NCBI RefSeq assembly: GCF_031764535.1
Contig: NZ_CP134499.1
Span: 2,356,001-2,420,000, forward strand
Length of the DNA: 64,000 nt
Source: Pseudomonas sp. SG20056
GTDB lineage: Bacteria; Pseudomonadota; Gammaproteobacteria; Pseudomonadales; Pseudomonadaceae
Direction of reading: 5' to 3'
Numbering within the stretch: the first letter of the stretch is position 1; every line of letters begins with the position of its first letter. Made by a program: the position numbers and the translations under genes. The notes beneath the pieces were generated by a model. It was not told where the DNA came from. It made no database searches and saw only the letters and a list, made by a program, of their open reading frames with translations. This document shows positions 38,913 to 48,844 of the stretch, one piece after another.

Positions 38913-39935
38913 TCAGAAACCGGTTGTAGGGATAAAGTCGACGTCGGTTTTCGGCTCGCCGCTCATCAGTGCGCCGATCACCTGATTCAGCGTGCGCCCC
39001 TCGAACAGAATGGCATGCAGACCAGCGACTAACGGCATGTAGACCTGTAACTCTTCGGCCTTGGCCTTCAGCACCTTGATGGTGTTCACCCCTTCCGCCA
39101 CTTCGCCCAAACGTTCAACCGCATCCTCTAGGCTCAAGCCTTCACCGAGGGCGAAACCGACCTGGTAGTTGCGGCTTTTTGCCGAAGAGCAGGTAACGAT
39201 CAGATCACCCACCCCTGCAAGACCGAGGAAGGTCATAGGGTTGGCGCCCAGTTTGACCGCAAAGCGGGTCATTTCCGCCAGCGCGCGAGTAATCAGCATG
39301 CTTTTGGTGTTTTCACCCATGCCCATGGCTGCGGCCATACCGGCGATGATCGCGTAGACGTTCTTCAGCGCACCGCCCAACTCAACGCCAAAGCGGTCAC
39401 CACTGGCATACACGCGGAAGGTGCGGCCGTGCAATGCCGACTGCACCTGCAGGCAGAGATCTTCGTCCTCGCTGGCAACGACCGAAGCAGTCAGCGCATG
39501 CTCGGCCACTTCACGCGCCAGGTTCGGCCCGGATAGCACGCCAATGCGTGCCTGCGGAGCAATGTCTTCGAGAATCTGGCTCATCAGCAGAAAGCTCTGC
39601 GCTTCGATTCCCTTGGTTGTGCTCACCAGCAATTTGCCGCTAAGCAGCTCGGCCACCGGCTGCAAGGCCTGGCGCAAGGCACTGGAGGGCAAGGCCACGA
39701 AAATAAGCTGACAGGCCTTCAGGGTCGCGGCCAGATCGGTTACCGGGTCAACGCCTGGGTGAATCTTGATGCCTTTGAGGTAACGCGGATTCTCACGGGT
39801 CAGCCGAATCGCCTGGGCCTGCTGTGGGTCGCGCATCCAGTGCAGGACGTGCTGGCCATTCTCGGCCAGCAAATTAGCAATCGCAGTGCCGAAGCTACCG
39901 CCGCCAAGCACTGCGATGGGGTGCTGATCAGTCAT
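38913..39935 (-). CDS. gpsA: NAD(P)-dependent glycerol-3-phosphate dehydrogenase
   Basis: A 340-residue cytoplasmic enzyme that reduces dihydroxyacetone phosphate to sn-glycerol-3-phosphate, the backbone of phospholipids. The Rossmann motif [10 protein letters not shown] lies at residues 10-19; the catalytic lysine region is G-A-L-K-N-V-Y-A-I and the substrate loop S-S-A-K-S-R-N follows. The start at 39935 is chosen because the dinucleotide-binding motif must lie near the N-terminus; the ribosome binding site is weak (GGAT). It is first in a gpsA-DUF4389-sixA run, divergent from the hybrid kinase gene. Confidence 0.96.
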   Translation of the reverse strand: MTDQHPIAVLGGGSFGTAIANLLAENGQHVLHWMRDPQQAQAIRLTRENPRYLKGIKIHPGVDPVTDLAATLKACQLIFVALPSSALRQALQPVAELLSGKLLVSTTKGIEAQSFLLMSQILEDIAPQARIGVLSGPNLAREVAEHALTASVVASEDEDLCLQVQSALHGRTFRVYASGDRFGVELGGALKNVYAIIAGMAAAMGMGENTKSMLITRALAEMTRFAVKLGANPMTFLGLAGVGDLIVTCSSAKSRNYQVGFALGEGLSLEDAVERLGEVAEGVNTIKVLKAKAEELQVYMPLVAGLHAILFEGRTLNQVIGALMSGEPKTDVDFIPTTGF

Positions 39936-40185
39936 AAAGCATCCGTGGTAAACCATTGAAAGTGGCGAATCGCTCGCATTATACGGCGACACCTGTATGC
40001 AGCCAGCTTTTAGCAGGTTGCCTGGCACTGGCAAAGCCAGGCAGCTCAGTTAACATGCAGCCTTTCAAACGCAAACAAGGTTGTGGCGTGATCTATAGCA
40101 CCCAAGCCCGGCTTCACCCTGAGGTCGTGAAAAATCGGCCAGTTCTCCAGCGCTCGCAAGGTCTGCGCAGCAGCGGAGTGGCCCG

Positions 40186-42108
40186 ATGATCCTGCGCCGT
40201 GGCTGGAATATCCATACCCGCACGCAATTGATCAGTGTCGGCCCCGCCCTACTGCTGACCCTGCTGCTTACCGGGTTCTTCACCTTTGCCCGCTTGCAGG
40301 ACCTGCGCCAGGAACTCAATCACTACGGACAGTTGATCGCCAGCCAGTTGGCGCCAGCCAGTACCTACGGGGTGATCTCCGGCAACCTCGACGTTCTCGA
40401 TGCCCTGCTGCAAGCCACGCTGAAGACCCCGCATGTGCGCTTTCTAGAAGTACGCGACCACACCGGCAAGATTCTCGTCTACGTCGAACAGACACCCGGC
40501 AGCGGCCACGCCAGTAGCCAGGTTGAGGTATTCCAGGCGCCGATCCATCTGCAAAGCGCAGCATTGAACAATCCCACCCAGCAGACACTGGCCGATGACT
40601 ACCTGGGTTATGTGGTGGTGGGCATGTCCAACGATGCCTTCAACACCCGCCAGCAGGAAATCCTGTTCAAGGCCACCCTGCTCGCCCTGTTTGCCCTGGC
40701 TCTGACCTTTATTCTCGCCCGGCGTTTGGCTCGCCACCTGTCGCAACCGCTGAGCGCCATGGGTGAAGCCGTCAGCGCGATTCAGGCCGGCAACTACCAG
40801 ACCACCCTGCCCGAAGTCGGTGAAGGGGAATTGCAGGCTCTGGCGCGGCATATCAACAACCTCGCCCACGGTCTGGCCAGCGCCAGTGACGAACAACAAC
40901 GGGCCATGGCCCTGCTGATTCAGGCCCGCGAGCAGTCCGAGCTGGCCAACCGCGCCAAATCCGATTTCCTGGCGATGATGAGCCACGAGTTGCGCACGCC
41001 GATGAATGGCGTACTGGGCATGCTGCAGTTGCTGGAAACCACGGAGATGACCCAGGAGCAGGCGGAATACGCCGCTCTGGCTACCGAATCCACCGAGCAC
41101 CTGTTGAAAGTCATCAACGATATTCTCGATTTCTCGCGCATCGAACGCGGCGCGCTGGAACTGGAGCGCATCCCTTTCAGCCTACTCGATCTACTGCAAA
41201 GCTCGATTCAGGTGTTCCAGCACAGCGCCCAACAGCGCGGCCTGCAATTACTTTTGGAGACGCAGAGCGGTCTGGAGCAGCTGCAGGTACAGGGCGACCC
41301 GACGCGGATTCGGCAGATCCTGGTCAACCTGATCGGCAACGCCCTGAAATTCACCGAAACCGGCAGCATCCGCGTACACAGCACCTGGCAGGCGCTGGAT
41401 AACCAGGTGCTGTGGTTCAGCTGCGCAGTACACGACAGCGGCATCGGTATCTCACCCGAACGGCTGGAACATATGTTCGATGCCTTCCAACAGGCCGACA
41501 CTTCTATTTCAAGACGTTACGGCGGCACCGGGCTGGGTTTGCCGATTGCCCGCACCCTGGCCGAACGCATGGGCGGCACCCTGCGCGCGGTCAGTCAGGA
41601 GGGTCAGGGCTCGGTATTTACTCTGGAAGTGCCACTGCCCTTTTCCCAGCAGGCCGCACCTGCTCTCAGCGACACGCCACCGCCAGCTGACCAGGGTAAC
41701 GGCCAGCCGGTGCTGCTGGTTGAAGACAATCCGGTCAACCAGACCGTAATTGAGGCCATGCTGCGCAGCCTGGGCTATCGGGTCAGCTTGGTCGGGGATG
41801 GCGCCCAGGCCGTGCATCAGGTCAGCCAGCAGCGTTATTCAGCGATTCTGATGGATTGCCGCTTGCCGATCATGGACGGCTACGAGGCCACCCGACAGAT
41901 CCGTCGCCTGCCCGGCTGCGCCGAATTGCCGATCATCGCCCTGACCGCCAATGCCCTGCAGGGCGACCGCGAGGCCTGCCTGCAATCGGGCATGAATGAC
42001 TACCTGGCAAAACCCTTCAAACGGGCCGATTTGCAGCGAATCCTGCAACGCTGGCTGCCCCCTCGACCTTCGACGGGTAGTCAAGACGGCTCAACTGCTG
42101 CAGGCTAG
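40186..42108 (+). CDS. Hybrid sensor histidine kinase (PA1611-like)
   Basis: A 640-residue inner-membrane hybrid kinase. Membrane helices at about residues 18-36 and 162-180 enclose a periplasmic domain of about 125 residues. A HAMP domain follows (about 181-235), then the kinase core with His267 in M-M-S-H-E-L-R-T-P and an ATP-binding domain with N-L-I-G-N-A-L-K-F and G-G-T-G-L-G-L. A receiver domain with Asp557 (L-M-D-C-R-L-P) ends the protein. There is no HPt domain of its own. In P. aeruginosa the homologue PA1611 passes phosphate to HptB, feeding the Gac/Rsm switch and interacting with RetS; by analogy this protein should use a separate HPt. It is divergent from gpsA and 173 bases upstream of fabA. 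Confidence 0.92.
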   Translation: MILRRGWNIHTRTQLISVGPALLLTLLLTGFFTFARLQDLRQELNHYGQLIASQLAPASTYGVISGNLDVLDALLQATLKTPHVRFLEVRDHTGKILVYVEQTPGSGHASSQVEVFQAPIHLQSAALNNPTQQTLADDYLGYVVVGMSNDAFNTRQQEILFKATLLALFALALTFILARRLARHLSQPLSAMGEAVSAIQAGNYQTTLPEVGEGELQALARHINNLAHGLASASDEQQRAMALLIQAREQSELANRAKSDFLAMMSHELRTPMNGVLGMLQLLETTEMTQEQAEYAALATESTEHLLKVINDILDFSRIERGALELERIPFSLLDLLQSSIQVFQHSAQQRGLQLLLETQSGLEQLQVQGDPTRIRQILVNLIGNALKFTETGSIRVHSTWQALDNQVLWFSCAVHDSGIGISPERLEHMFDAFQQADTSISRRYGGTGLGLPIARTLAERMGGTLRAVSQEGQGSVFTLEVPLPFSQQAAPALSDTPPPADQGNGQPVLLVEDNPVNQTVIEAMLRSLGYRVSLVGDGAQAVHQVSQQRYSAILMDCRLPIMDGYEATRQIRRLPGCAELPIIALTANALQGDREACLQSGMNDYLAKPFKRADLQRILQRWLPPRPSTGSQDGSTAAG

Positions 42109-42120
42109 AGCCATAGGGCT

Positions 42121-42149
42121 ATGACAGGCCAACAAGAGCGGAGTACAAC
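42121..42149 (+). promoter_or_regulatory. Candidate sigma-70 promoter of fabA-fabB
   Basis: ATGACA (42121-42126) and TACAAC (42144-42149) are separated by 17 bases and each match four or five positions of the -35 and -10 consensus. The start of transcription would fall near 42157, about 125 bases before fabA. The -10 overlaps the palindrome at 42141-42156. Confidence 0.5.
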
Positions 42150-42156
42150 TGTACTC
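42141..42156. promoter_or_regulatory. Operator-like palindrome GAGTACA-AC-TGTACTC upstream of fabA
   Basis: Two perfect 7-base arms around two bases, placed over the likely -10 of fabA-fabB. TetR-family repressors DesT (P. aeruginosa) and FabR (E. coli) bind palindromes of this general kind, with G-T-A-C-A or G-A-A-C half-sites, at fabA/fabB promoters. The assignment to DesT or FabR is inference from position and shape. Confidence 0.6.
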
Positions 42157-42281
42157 ACAAGGCTGTGACTTTCACCACAACGCAACAGTCTATGACTAGG
42201 CTGTTGGCAGGCGCAGAGGCTGCGTCGCCAGCCAGGACGATTCGCCCAGCCTTGGCGCATGGGACATATTGAGGAGCTCGC

Positions 42282-42797
42282 ATGACCAAACAAAACGCCT
42301 TCACCCGGGAAGAACTGCTCGCTTGCGGTCGCGGCGAACTATTCGGCCCAGGTAATGCGCAACTGCCCGCGCCGAACATGCTGATGATCGATCGCATCAC
42401 TCACATCAGCGACACCGGCGGCAAGTACGGCAAGGGCGAAATTGTCGCCGAGCTCGATATCACTCCTGACCTGTGGTTCTTCGCCTGCCACTTTGAAGGC
42501 GATCCGGTAATGCCAGGCTGCCTTGGCCTAGACGCCATGTGGCAGCTGGTGGGTTTCCACCTCGGCTGGCAGGGCAACCCCGGCCGTGGTCGCGCCCTCG
42601 GTTCGGGTGAAGTGAAGTTCTTTGGCCAGGTCCTGCCGACCGCCAAGAAAGTCACCTACAACATTCAGATCAAACGCACCATCGCCCGCTCCCTGGTCCT
42701 GGCCATTGCCGACGGCACCGTCAGCGTTGATGGCCGCGAAATCTACAGCGCCGAAGGCCTGCGAGTTGGCCTGTTCACCTCTACCGACAATTTCTAA
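42282..42797 (+). CDS. fabA: 3-hydroxydecanoyl-[ACP] dehydratase/isomerase
   Basis: A 171-residue cytoplasmic hotdog enzyme that dehydrates 3-hydroxydecanoyl-ACP and isomerises trans-2- to cis-3-decenoyl-ACP, the branch point to unsaturated fatty acids. The catalytic pair is His70 in [11 protein letters not shown] and Asp84 in G-C-L-G-L-D-A-M-W, at the same numbers as in E. coli. A GAGGAG ribosome binding site precedes the start. fabB follows 12 bases downstream in one operon. Confidence 0.98.
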   Translation: MTKQNAFTREELLACGRGELFGPGNAQLPAPNMLMIDRITHISDTGGKYGKGEIVAELDITPDLWFFACHFEGDPVMPGCLGLDAMWQLVGFHLGWQGNPGRGRALGSGEVKFFGQVLPTAKKVTYNIQIKRTIARSLVLAIADGTVSVDGREIYSAEGLRVGLFTSTDNF

Positions 42798-42809
42798 AGG
42801 ACTCTCTGC

Positions 42810-44030
42810 ATGCGTCGCGTCGTGATTACCGGCCTGGGCATCGTTTCCTGCCTGGGCAATGACAAAGCCACCGTCTCTGCCAACCTGCGTGCTGGCAAAT
42901 CAGGCATCCGTTTCAACCCTGCCTATGCCGAAATGGGCCTGCGCAGCCAGGTATCAGGTTCTGTTGACCTGAACCTGGAAGAACTGATTGATCGCAAGGT
43001 CTATCGCTTTATGGGTGATGCTGCGGCATTTGCCTACTTGTCCATGGAGCAGGCGATCAAGGATTCGGGCCTCAGCGCAGAAGAAATCTCCAACCCACGT
43101 GTGGGCCTGATTGCAGGCTCCGGCGGCGCGTCGACCTTCAACCAGATGGAGGCCATGGACATCCTGCGCGAGAAGGGCGTCAAGCGCGTTGGCCCGTACC
43201 GCGTGCCGCGCACCATGGGCAGCACCGTGTCCGCCTGCCTGGCTACACCGTTCAAGATCAAGGGCGTCAACTACTCGATCTCCTCGGCCTGCGCCACCAG
43301 CGCCCACTGCATCGGTAATGCCATGGAGCAGATCCAGTTGGGCAAACAGGACGTGGTGTTCGCTGGCGGCGGTGAAGAAGAACATTGGAGCCAGAGCTTC
43401 CTGTTCGACGCCATGGGCGCCCTCTCCACCCAATACAACGAAACTCCGGAAAAAGCCTCGCGTGCCTACGACGCCAAGCGTGACGGTTTCGTTATCGCCG
43501 GTGGCGGCGGCATGGTGGTGGTCGAAGAACTGGAGCACGCCCTCAAGCGTGGCGCCAAGATTTATGCGGAAATCGTCGGTTATGGCGCGACGTCCGATGG
43601 CTACGACATGGTTGCTCCGAGCGGCGAAGGCGCAGTGCGCTGCATGCAGCAGGCTCTGGCTACCGTCGACAGCCCAATCGACTACCTGAACACCCACGGC
43701 ACCTCGACCCCGGTCGGCGACGTCGCGGAAAGCCGCGCAGTACGCGAAGTGTTCGGTGCCAAGGCGCCGGCCATCAGCTCCACCAAGAGCCTGTCCGGTC
43801 ACTCCCTGGGCGCCGCCGGCGTACAGGAAGCGATCTACTGCATGCTGATGATGGAAGGCAATTTCATCGCCGGCTCGGTCAACATCGACGAAGTCGACCC
43901 GGAAATCGCCGACCTGCCGATCCAGCGCAGCACCGTCGAGAACGCCAAGCTCGACACCGTGATGAGCAACAGCTTCGGCTTCGGTGGCACCAACGCCACC
44001 CTGGTGCTCAAGCGCTGGGCAGGCAAATAA
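42810..44030 (+). CDS. fabB: 3-oxoacyl-[ACP] synthase I
   Basis: A 406-residue cytoplasmic condensing enzyme that elongates the cis-3-decenoyl-ACP made by FabA, completing the anaerobic route to unsaturated fatty acids. The catalytic Cys161 is in [12 protein letters not shown], and the two histidines are in [11 protein letters not shown] and [10 protein letters not shown]. The F-G-F-G-G-T-N-A-T motif closes the active site. It ends at a strong terminator. Confidence 0.98.
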   Translation: MRRVVITGLGIVSCLGNDKATVSANLRAGKSGIRFNPAYAEMGLRSQVSGSVDLNLEELIDRKVYRFMGDAAAFAYLSMEQAIKDSGLSAEEISNPRVGLIAGSGGASTFNQMEAMDILREKGVKRVGPYRVPRTMGSTVSACLATPFKIKGVNYSISSACATSAHCIGNAMEQIQLGKQDVVFAGGGEEEHWSQSFLFDAMGALSTQYNETPEKASRAYDAKRDGFVIAGGGGMVVVEELEHALKRGAKIYAEIVGYGATSDGYDMVAPSGEGAVRCMQQALATVDSPIDYLNTHGTSTPVGDVAESRAVREVFGAKAPAISSTKSLSGHSLGAAGVQEAIYCMLMMEGNFIAGSVNIDEVDPEIADLPIQRSTVENAKLDTVMSNSFGFGGTNATLVLKRWAGK

Positions 44031-44054
44031 GCCTCACCCTGTGCTTGCAACATA

Positions 44055-44084
44055 AAAAAGGCCATCCCTCGGGATGGCCTTTTT
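44055..44084. terminator. Rho-independent terminator of fabA-fabB
   Basis: Arms of 14 bases (44055-44068 and 44071-44084) with core GGCCATCCC, flanked by A5 and T5. It lies 24 bases after fabB and also 23 bases beyond the stop of the convergent chemoreceptor gene, so it can act in both directions. Confidence 0.92.
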
Positions 44085-44107
44085 GTTGTGGTTTAGGCCG
44101 AGCTCAC

Positions 44108-45733
44108 TCAGATAGAGAAGCGTGCTACCAGCGCATTGAGATCCACCGCCAGACGTGACAACTCCTGGCTGGCCGCACTGGTCTGATTGGCCCCGGCTGA
44201 AGATTGCATCGACAGATCTCGGATATTCACCAGGTTGCGATCCACTTCGCGCGCCACCTGAGCCTGCTCTTCCGAAGCACTGGCGATCACCAGGTTACGC
44301 TCGTTGATCTGCGAAATCGCGGCCGCAATCTCATCCAGCGCCTGACCCGCAGCTTTGGCCACATCCAGAGTTGAACGGGCCCGGCTGTTGCTGTTCTGCA
44401 TGGCGTTAACCGCCTTGTCGGTGCCCTGCTGAATGCCGCTGACCATTTGCTCGATTTCACGGGTCGACTGCTGCGTACGATGTGCCAGGGCCCGGACTTC
44501 ATCGGCCACCACGGCAAAACCGCGACCGGCTTCACCGGCACGCGCGGCTTCAATCGCTGCGTTCAGCGCCAGCAGGTTGGTCTGCTCGGCAATCGAACGG
44601 ATCACATCCAGTACTTTGCTGATATCGCGCACCTGCCCGGCCAACTGCTCCACTTCGGAAGCGGTATGGGTCACGTCGTCGGCCAGATGACTGATCGACT
44701 CAACAGTCTGGCGCACCTGCTCGCGGCCATGCTGGGCCGTACGGTTGGACTCACTGGAAGCCTCAGAGGTGCTGACGGCATTACGCGCGACCTCTTCCAC
44801 GGCACTGGTCATTTCATTGACCGCTGTAGCCGCCTGCTCAATTTCATTGTTCTGCTGGTGTAAGCCGCGGGTCGAATCCTCGGTCACCGCACTGAGCTCT
44901 TCCGACGCCGAAGCCAGCTGCGTGGAGGAATCGGAAATGTTCTGGATGGTGCTGCGCAGGCTCTGCTGCATGCTTTTCAAGGCACCCAGCAAACGTGCAG
45001 GTTCATCACTGCCCTGCACCTCGATTGGCTGGGTCAGGTTGCCGCTTGCCACCACTTCTGCCACCCGTACCGCCTCGGCCAGCGGCGCGACGATGCTACG
45101 GGTCAGCAGCAGTGCCAGAATTACCGTCAGAGCAAGCGCCAGAGCAATCATCACGATTACCCACAACCGTGCACTTACAAATACTTCATCGGCACTTTTG
45201 GCAGCGGCGGTGGCGCCAACCCGGTTCAATTCAGACAGCTCCGCCAGCGCCTTGGCCATGCTGTCTGCGTGGCCGTTGAGCGGACCATTGGCGACCGCCA
45301 GTGCCGCGTCCAAGTCGTTTTGCTTTAACGCATCCACGATCTTGCTTTGCTCCTGCAGATAACTGCTCTCAGCCTGCTTGAAGCGCCCGTACAGACTTTT
45401 TTCCTCTGCACTAGAAATCAGCTTTTCATATTCGCCTTGGGCTTTATGCAAGAGGCTTCGGAATTCTTCCATCCTGGCGATGTTCTGCTTGGTCATTGAC
45501 TCATCGCTGTTGAGCATTGAGCGCAGGGTCAATGCCCGTAGCCGCAGCAGATCCTGATTCATCTCTGCTAGGTTCAGGATACTGGGCAGCCAGTTGTCGT
45601 TTACCTGCTCCGACTGCCTATCCATTTCGGTCATCTGCAGCAGCGAAAAACTACCGAGCAGCAGAACCAGCAGCGCCACCAGGCCAAAGCCAAGTGATGC
45701 TCTGGGCGCAATATTAAGATTTCTTAGGGTCAT
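44108..45733 (-). CDS. Methyl-accepting chemotaxis protein with four-helix-bundle sensor
   Basis: A 541-residue inner-membrane chemoreceptor. The first membrane helix is at about residues 13-33, followed by a helical periplasmic domain of about 155 residues of the 4HB_MCP type ([11 protein letters not shown], with R-A-L-T-L-R-S-M-L), a second helix at about 190-210, HAMP and the signalling domain with [15 protein letters not shown]. The length equals that of the transducer recalled as PA1608, in the same place next to fabB. ATG at 45733 and GTG at 45736 are both possible starts after AAAGGA. The ligand is unknown. Confidence 0.93.
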   Translation of the reverse strand: MTLRNLNIAPRASLGFGLVALLVLLLGSFSLLQMTEMDRQSEQVNDNWLPSILNLAEMNQDLLRLRALTLRSMLNSDESMTKQNIARMEEFRSLLHKAQGEYEKLISSAEEKSLYGRFKQAESSYLQEQSKIVDALKQNDLDAALAVANGPLNGHADSMAKALAELSELNRVGATAAAKSADEVFVSARLWVIVMIALALALTVILALLLTRSIVAPLAEAVRVAEVVASGNLTQPIEVQGSDEPARLLGALKSMQQSLRSTIQNISDSSTQLASASEELSAVTEDSTRGLHQQNNEIEQAATAVNEMTSAVEEVARNAVSTSEASSESNRTAQHGREQVRQTVESISHLADDVTHTASEVEQLAGQVRDISKVLDVIRSIAEQTNLLALNAAIEAARAGEAGRGFAVVADEVRALAHRTQQSTREIEQMVSGIQQGTDKAVNAMQNSNSRARSTLDVAKAAGQALDEIAAAISQINERNLVIASASEEQAQVAREVDRNLVNIRDLSMQSSAGANQTSAASQELSRLAVDLNALVARFSI

Positions 45734-45871
45734 CACGGCTGTCCTTTAGGGTTTTGAAGCAGCTTGCTAGATAGCATATGGCCATTATCCTTATGAGTTC
45801 CTTAAGACCTTCAGCCAATATCTACAGATTCCGTATCGACTCTAGCATCGGATTCTTGACCCCTTGAACAT

Positions 45872-45898
45872 AAAAAACCCGAGCCAGGGCCCGGGTTT
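45872..45898 (-). terminator. Rho-independent terminator of the DUF3859 gene
   Basis: On the reverse strand AAACCCG pairs with CGGGTTT, followed by TTTA. It lies 22 bases after the stop of the DUF3859 gene and upstream of the chemoreceptor gene's promoter. Confidence 0.82.
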
Positions 45899-45920
45899 AG
45901 CGTTACGACTTAAAGTAGCT

Positions 45921-46385
45921 TTATCGTACGGTAAAGCGCTGTTCCAGCAGCTTGCGATCATCCTGGAACACCATAAAGTGCCACTCTCCAGGCACCACTT
46001 CGTGCCTTTCAGTGAATTCAAAGGCCATGACATCCTGCGGCGCGCCGGGGACCAATTTTTGCGTCACCACGAATTTGTCGTGACGCGTGCCTTGCGGGGT
46101 GACCACTCCAGGGGTGAGGTACAGCAAGGTCAGCGGCGAGTCTTCAGCCACCTTGCCAACCAATGTGTAACGCATGCCGAACTTGGTGCCGAGCTTGGCA
46201 GGAATCACTTCTCCCTGCTCGATCTGCTGGTTACTGCGGGTCAACACCCGCTCACCTTCCTGAAAGTCCTGATAATCGCTGGCGAAAACGCCGTACTCAA
46301 CCGGGCCTTCTACCCGGACTTCGGCCTGCGCCAGGCTGCTGGTCAACACAAGTGCGGCCAGGGCACTAAAACGGGTGTATTGCAT
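45921..46385 (-). CDS. DUF3859 exported protein
   Basis: A 154-residue protein with a signal peptide (residues 1-20, ending A-Q-A before E-V-R). The mature part is beta-rich, with the features of DUF3859: V-E-Y-G-V-F-A near the start, a central G-T-K-F-G-M-R-Y-T-L-V-G strand, L-L-Y-L-T-P-G-V and a G-E-W-H-F-M-V-F-Q-D-D-R ending. An immunoglobulin-like beta-sandwich is likely. Function unknown, periplasmic. AAGGAG precedes the ATG at 46385. It follows the amidohydrolase gene by 62 bases in the same direction, so the two may be one unit. Confidence 0.85.
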   Translation of the reverse strand: MQYTRFSALAALVLTSSLAQAEVRVEGPVEYGVFASDYQDFQEGERVLTRSNQQIEQGEVIPAKLGTKFGMRYTLVGKVAEDSPLTLLYLTPGVVTPQGTRHDKFVVTQKLVPGAPQDVMAFEFTERHEVVPGEWHFMVFQDDRKLLEQRFTVR

Positions 46386-46447
46386 GTCGCGCTCCTTTTT
46401 TAGATGGCGCGAGCCTATGACACCCGTGTGACAGATCAATGACAGCC

Positions 46448-47470
46448 CTAATCCGCCAGATCGGCCTGAACCCGGCGCGGCAGCACCGCGAGGAAGTTAT
46501 CGCGTGCCACCTGATGCGCGACATCCTCAGGCAAGGCATCAAGAAACGCCTTAAAGCCACTCATATAGTCCGCCAGGCTGGTGAAGCGTCCGACCACATC
46601 GGAGCCGAGCATAAAACGCGCCGAGTAACTGCTGACCAGTTTCACCCAGGCAGGATCAGGCTTGCCGTCGGCATCCAGCAGGTACGGCTGGAGCACAGTC
46701 CAGGAAAGATCGATATATAGATTGGGGTACTGTTTGAGCATCCGCTCAAGCGTGGGCAGGAGGAAATCCAGTTTCTCCTGATGGCGATGGATTTCCATGC
46801 TTGTTCCAGCGTGCGCCCAGATAAACCGCACATGCGGATGGTTACGCAGCGGGTCTTCGATCTCCTGCAAGTAGAGCGGATTGCGCTCACGCTTGGAGGT
46901 GATATTGGAGTGCAGCATCACCGGTAGATCGTATTCGGCGGCCAGGTGAAAAACCCGCGCCAGGGCCTCGTTGTTGGCCCGTGGCGCATCACCATGGATC
47001 AGCGCGGTGAGGTCGTCATGCCGGGTGAAAATCTCACCTATGCCTTGCCACAGTCCAGGATCGAGTTCGAGCATGCGCCGGATATGCGCATCGGCATTCT
47101 TATCATTCGGGTTGAAACCGGAGAGAAACGGATGCAGCCGCTTGCGCTGCTCTGCGGGCACCTGCTTGTAGGCATGCGCCACCAGAACATCGGTAGCGCT
47201 GTACCAGTAGGCATTGGCATCGTCACCGGCGTAGTAACGCGGACGCTTGGGCTCGTCCTCATGCCACTTCTTCGCCACCGGAATGCCCGAGAGCATCACG
47301 TGCTCGATATTGCCGGCGGCCATCTGTTCGAACAGTTCGGTCATGCCCGCGCTTTCCTGGAAGAAGTCGACGTAGTGCAAATGAGCATCGCTAAAGCGGT
47401 AATCGCGCGCCAACGCCAACGGGCTGCAGACAGTGACGAAAACAGCAAGACTCAACGCAAGTCGTTTCAA
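46448..47470 (-). CDS. Exported amidohydrolase family protein
   Basis: A 340-residue metal-dependent hydrolase of the amidohydrolase-2 type with a signal peptide (about residues 1-20, ending A-L-A before R-D-Y). Metal-binding motifs are D-A-H-L-H-Y (the H-x-H pair), V-M-L-H-S-N, a C-terminal W-A-H-A-G-T and M-L-G-S-D-V-V. An exported member of this family is unusual. The start is uncertain: a TTG at 47470 is preceded by GGAGG at a good distance and gives the signal peptide; upstream GTG or ATG codons in frame reach 47578 but cross into the divergent gene. Substrate unknown. Confidence 0.82.
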   Translation of the reverse strand: MKRLALSLAVFVTVCSPLALARDYRFSDAHLHYVDFFQESAGMTELFEQMAAGNIEHVMLSGIPVAKKWHEDEPKRPRYYAGDDANAYWYSATDVLVAHAYKQVPAEQRKRLHPFLSGFNPNDKNADAHIRRMLELDPGLWQGIGEIFTRHDDLTALIHGDAPRANNEALARVFHLAAEYDLPVMLHSNITSKRERNPLYLQEIEDPLRNHPHVRFIWAHAGTSMEIHRHQEKLDFLLPTLERMLKQYPNLYIDLSWTVLQPYLLDADGKPDPAWVKLVSSYSARFMLGSDVVGRFTSLADYMSGFKAFLDALPEDVAHQVARDNFLAVLPRRVQADLAD

Positions 47471-47546
47471 ACCCCAACCCTCCGGAAGACGTGAGCACAA
47501 TTGACTCACTACACTGAGGTCTAGTTCAGAAACCAGGATTGCAGTA

Positions 47547-48446
47547 ATGGCTTCAGCTTCGACACACCGACCATGCACCTGGCCAAACTACCTGCAGGCA
47601 TTGCTAGTCCTTGCCCTCCTCTTTCTGCCCACAAGCCAGGCGACGGAGCGCCTGAACTACCCGCTGCACTCAGACGGCATCGATCCCGAAGCCTATGCCC
47701 TGGCGCTGCTGACAGCAGCACTGGAGCGCACGCCCGGACGCTACCAGCTGCAGCCCACGCCCGTACCCATGGCACAAAGCCGCGCGTTGCTGGCCATCGA
47801 GCACGACAGCAAAAGCGTGCAGGTGATGTGGACCATGACCACCCGCGAGCGTGAAGTCCGCCTGCTGCCAATCCGTATCCCGATCTACCGCGGCCTTATT
47901 GGCTGGCGTGTGCTGCTGCAACGCAGCGCAGAAGCCGAGCAGCTGGCCACGGTGCGAAACCTCGATGAGCTCAAGCGTTTCAGCTTCGGTCAACGTCACG
48001 ACTGGCCGGATACCGCGATCCTGCGTGCCAATGGTCTGAAAGTAGTCACCAGCCAGCACTATCGCGGGTTGTTCCAGATGCTCGCCGCCGGACGCTTCGA
48101 TCTGTTTCCCCGCGAAGTGGTGGTGGCCTGGCAGGAACAGGTACACGCCTTAGAAAACGGGCTGGCGCTGAGTATCGATAATCACCTGCTGCTGCATTAC
48201 CCCACCGCGTTCTACTTCTTCACCTCGCGCAACCGTGCGGACCTGGCCGCCGATATCGAACGCGGGCTGGAAGCGATGATTGCCGATGGCAGCTTTCAGC
48301 GCCTGTTCGAGCAATACCACGGCGACACACTGCGCCAGGCCAACTTGCATCAGCGGCGTATCATCGAATTGCACAACCCCGACCTACCGCCTGCAACGCC
48401 ATTTGCCCGCAAGGAATTATGGTTTCAGCCCAAGGAGCTCAAATGA
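47547..48446 (+). CDS. Orphan periplasmic solute-binding protein (family 3)
   Basis: A 299-residue exported protein with a signal peptide (about residues 1-32, ending S-Q-A). The mature part resembles the family 3 solute-binding fold of amino acid ABC systems, with I-P-I-Y-R-G-L-I-G-W-R-V-L, N-L-D-E-L-K-R-F-S-F-G-Q and A-A-G-R-F-D-L-F-P-R-E. No ABC permease or ATPase gene is nearby, so it may act as a periplasmic sensor or binding protein for another system. It is translationally coupled to the OsmC gene by a four-base ATGA overlap. Confidence 0.85.
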   Translation: MASASTHRPCTWPNYLQALLVLALLFLPTSQATERLNYPLHSDGIDPEAYALALLTAALERTPGRYQLQPTPVPMAQSRALLAIEHDSKSVQVMWTMTTREREVRLLPIRIPIYRGLIGWRVLLQRSAEAEQLATVRNLDELKRFSFGQRHDWPDTAILRANGLKVVTSQHYRGLFQMLAAGRFDLFPREVVVAWQEQVHALENGLALSIDNHLLLHYPTAFYFFTSRNRADLAADIERGLEAMIADGSFQRLFEQYHGDTLRQANLHQRRIIELHNPDLPPATPFARKELWFQPKELK

Positions 48447-48844
48447 TCAGCATCAGCAATGAGAAAGGCCTGCTGCAGCGCATCAGCATCGGCCCGCACA
48501 CCCTGCACAGCGACGTGTCGGTGGAACTGGGCGGCGAAGGCTCAGCGCCTGAGCCCCATGACCTGTTCGATGCTGCGCTGGGCGCGTGCAAGGCGCTGAC
48601 CCTCGCGCTGTATGCCAAGCAACGTGGGTTACCGCTGGAAGGGCTCGACGTGAAGCTCAACCGTGACGACAGCCAGGAACGCCAAGGCATCTACCACCTG
48701 AACGTCGAGCTGACCCTGCATGGTGCACTGGATGACGCGCAACGCCAGCAGCTGCTGCGCGTCGCCGATAAATGCCCGATTCACAAGCTGATGACCAGCA
48801 GCGAGGTTCAGGTCAGCACTCAGCTAAGCGAGGGCATGGAATGA
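48443..48844 (+). CDS. OsmC family peroxiredoxin
   Basis: A 133-residue cytoplasmic OsmC-like protein, which reduces organic hydroperoxides with two cysteines. Cys49 is in A-L-G-A-C-K-A-L-T and Cys111 in A-D-K-C-P-I-H-K-L, the right spacing for the family. The closest group is the YhfA-like OsmC branch rather than Ohr. AAGGAG precedes the ATG. It overlaps both its neighbours by four bases, forming a coupled trio with the solute-binding protein and pirin. Confidence 0.9.
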   Translation: MISISNEKGLLQRISIGPHTLHSDVSVELGGEGSAPEPHDLFDAALGACKALTLALYAKQRGLPLEGLDVKLNRDDSQERQGIYHLNVELTLHGALDDAQRQQLLRVADKCPIHKLMTSSEVQVSTQLSEGME

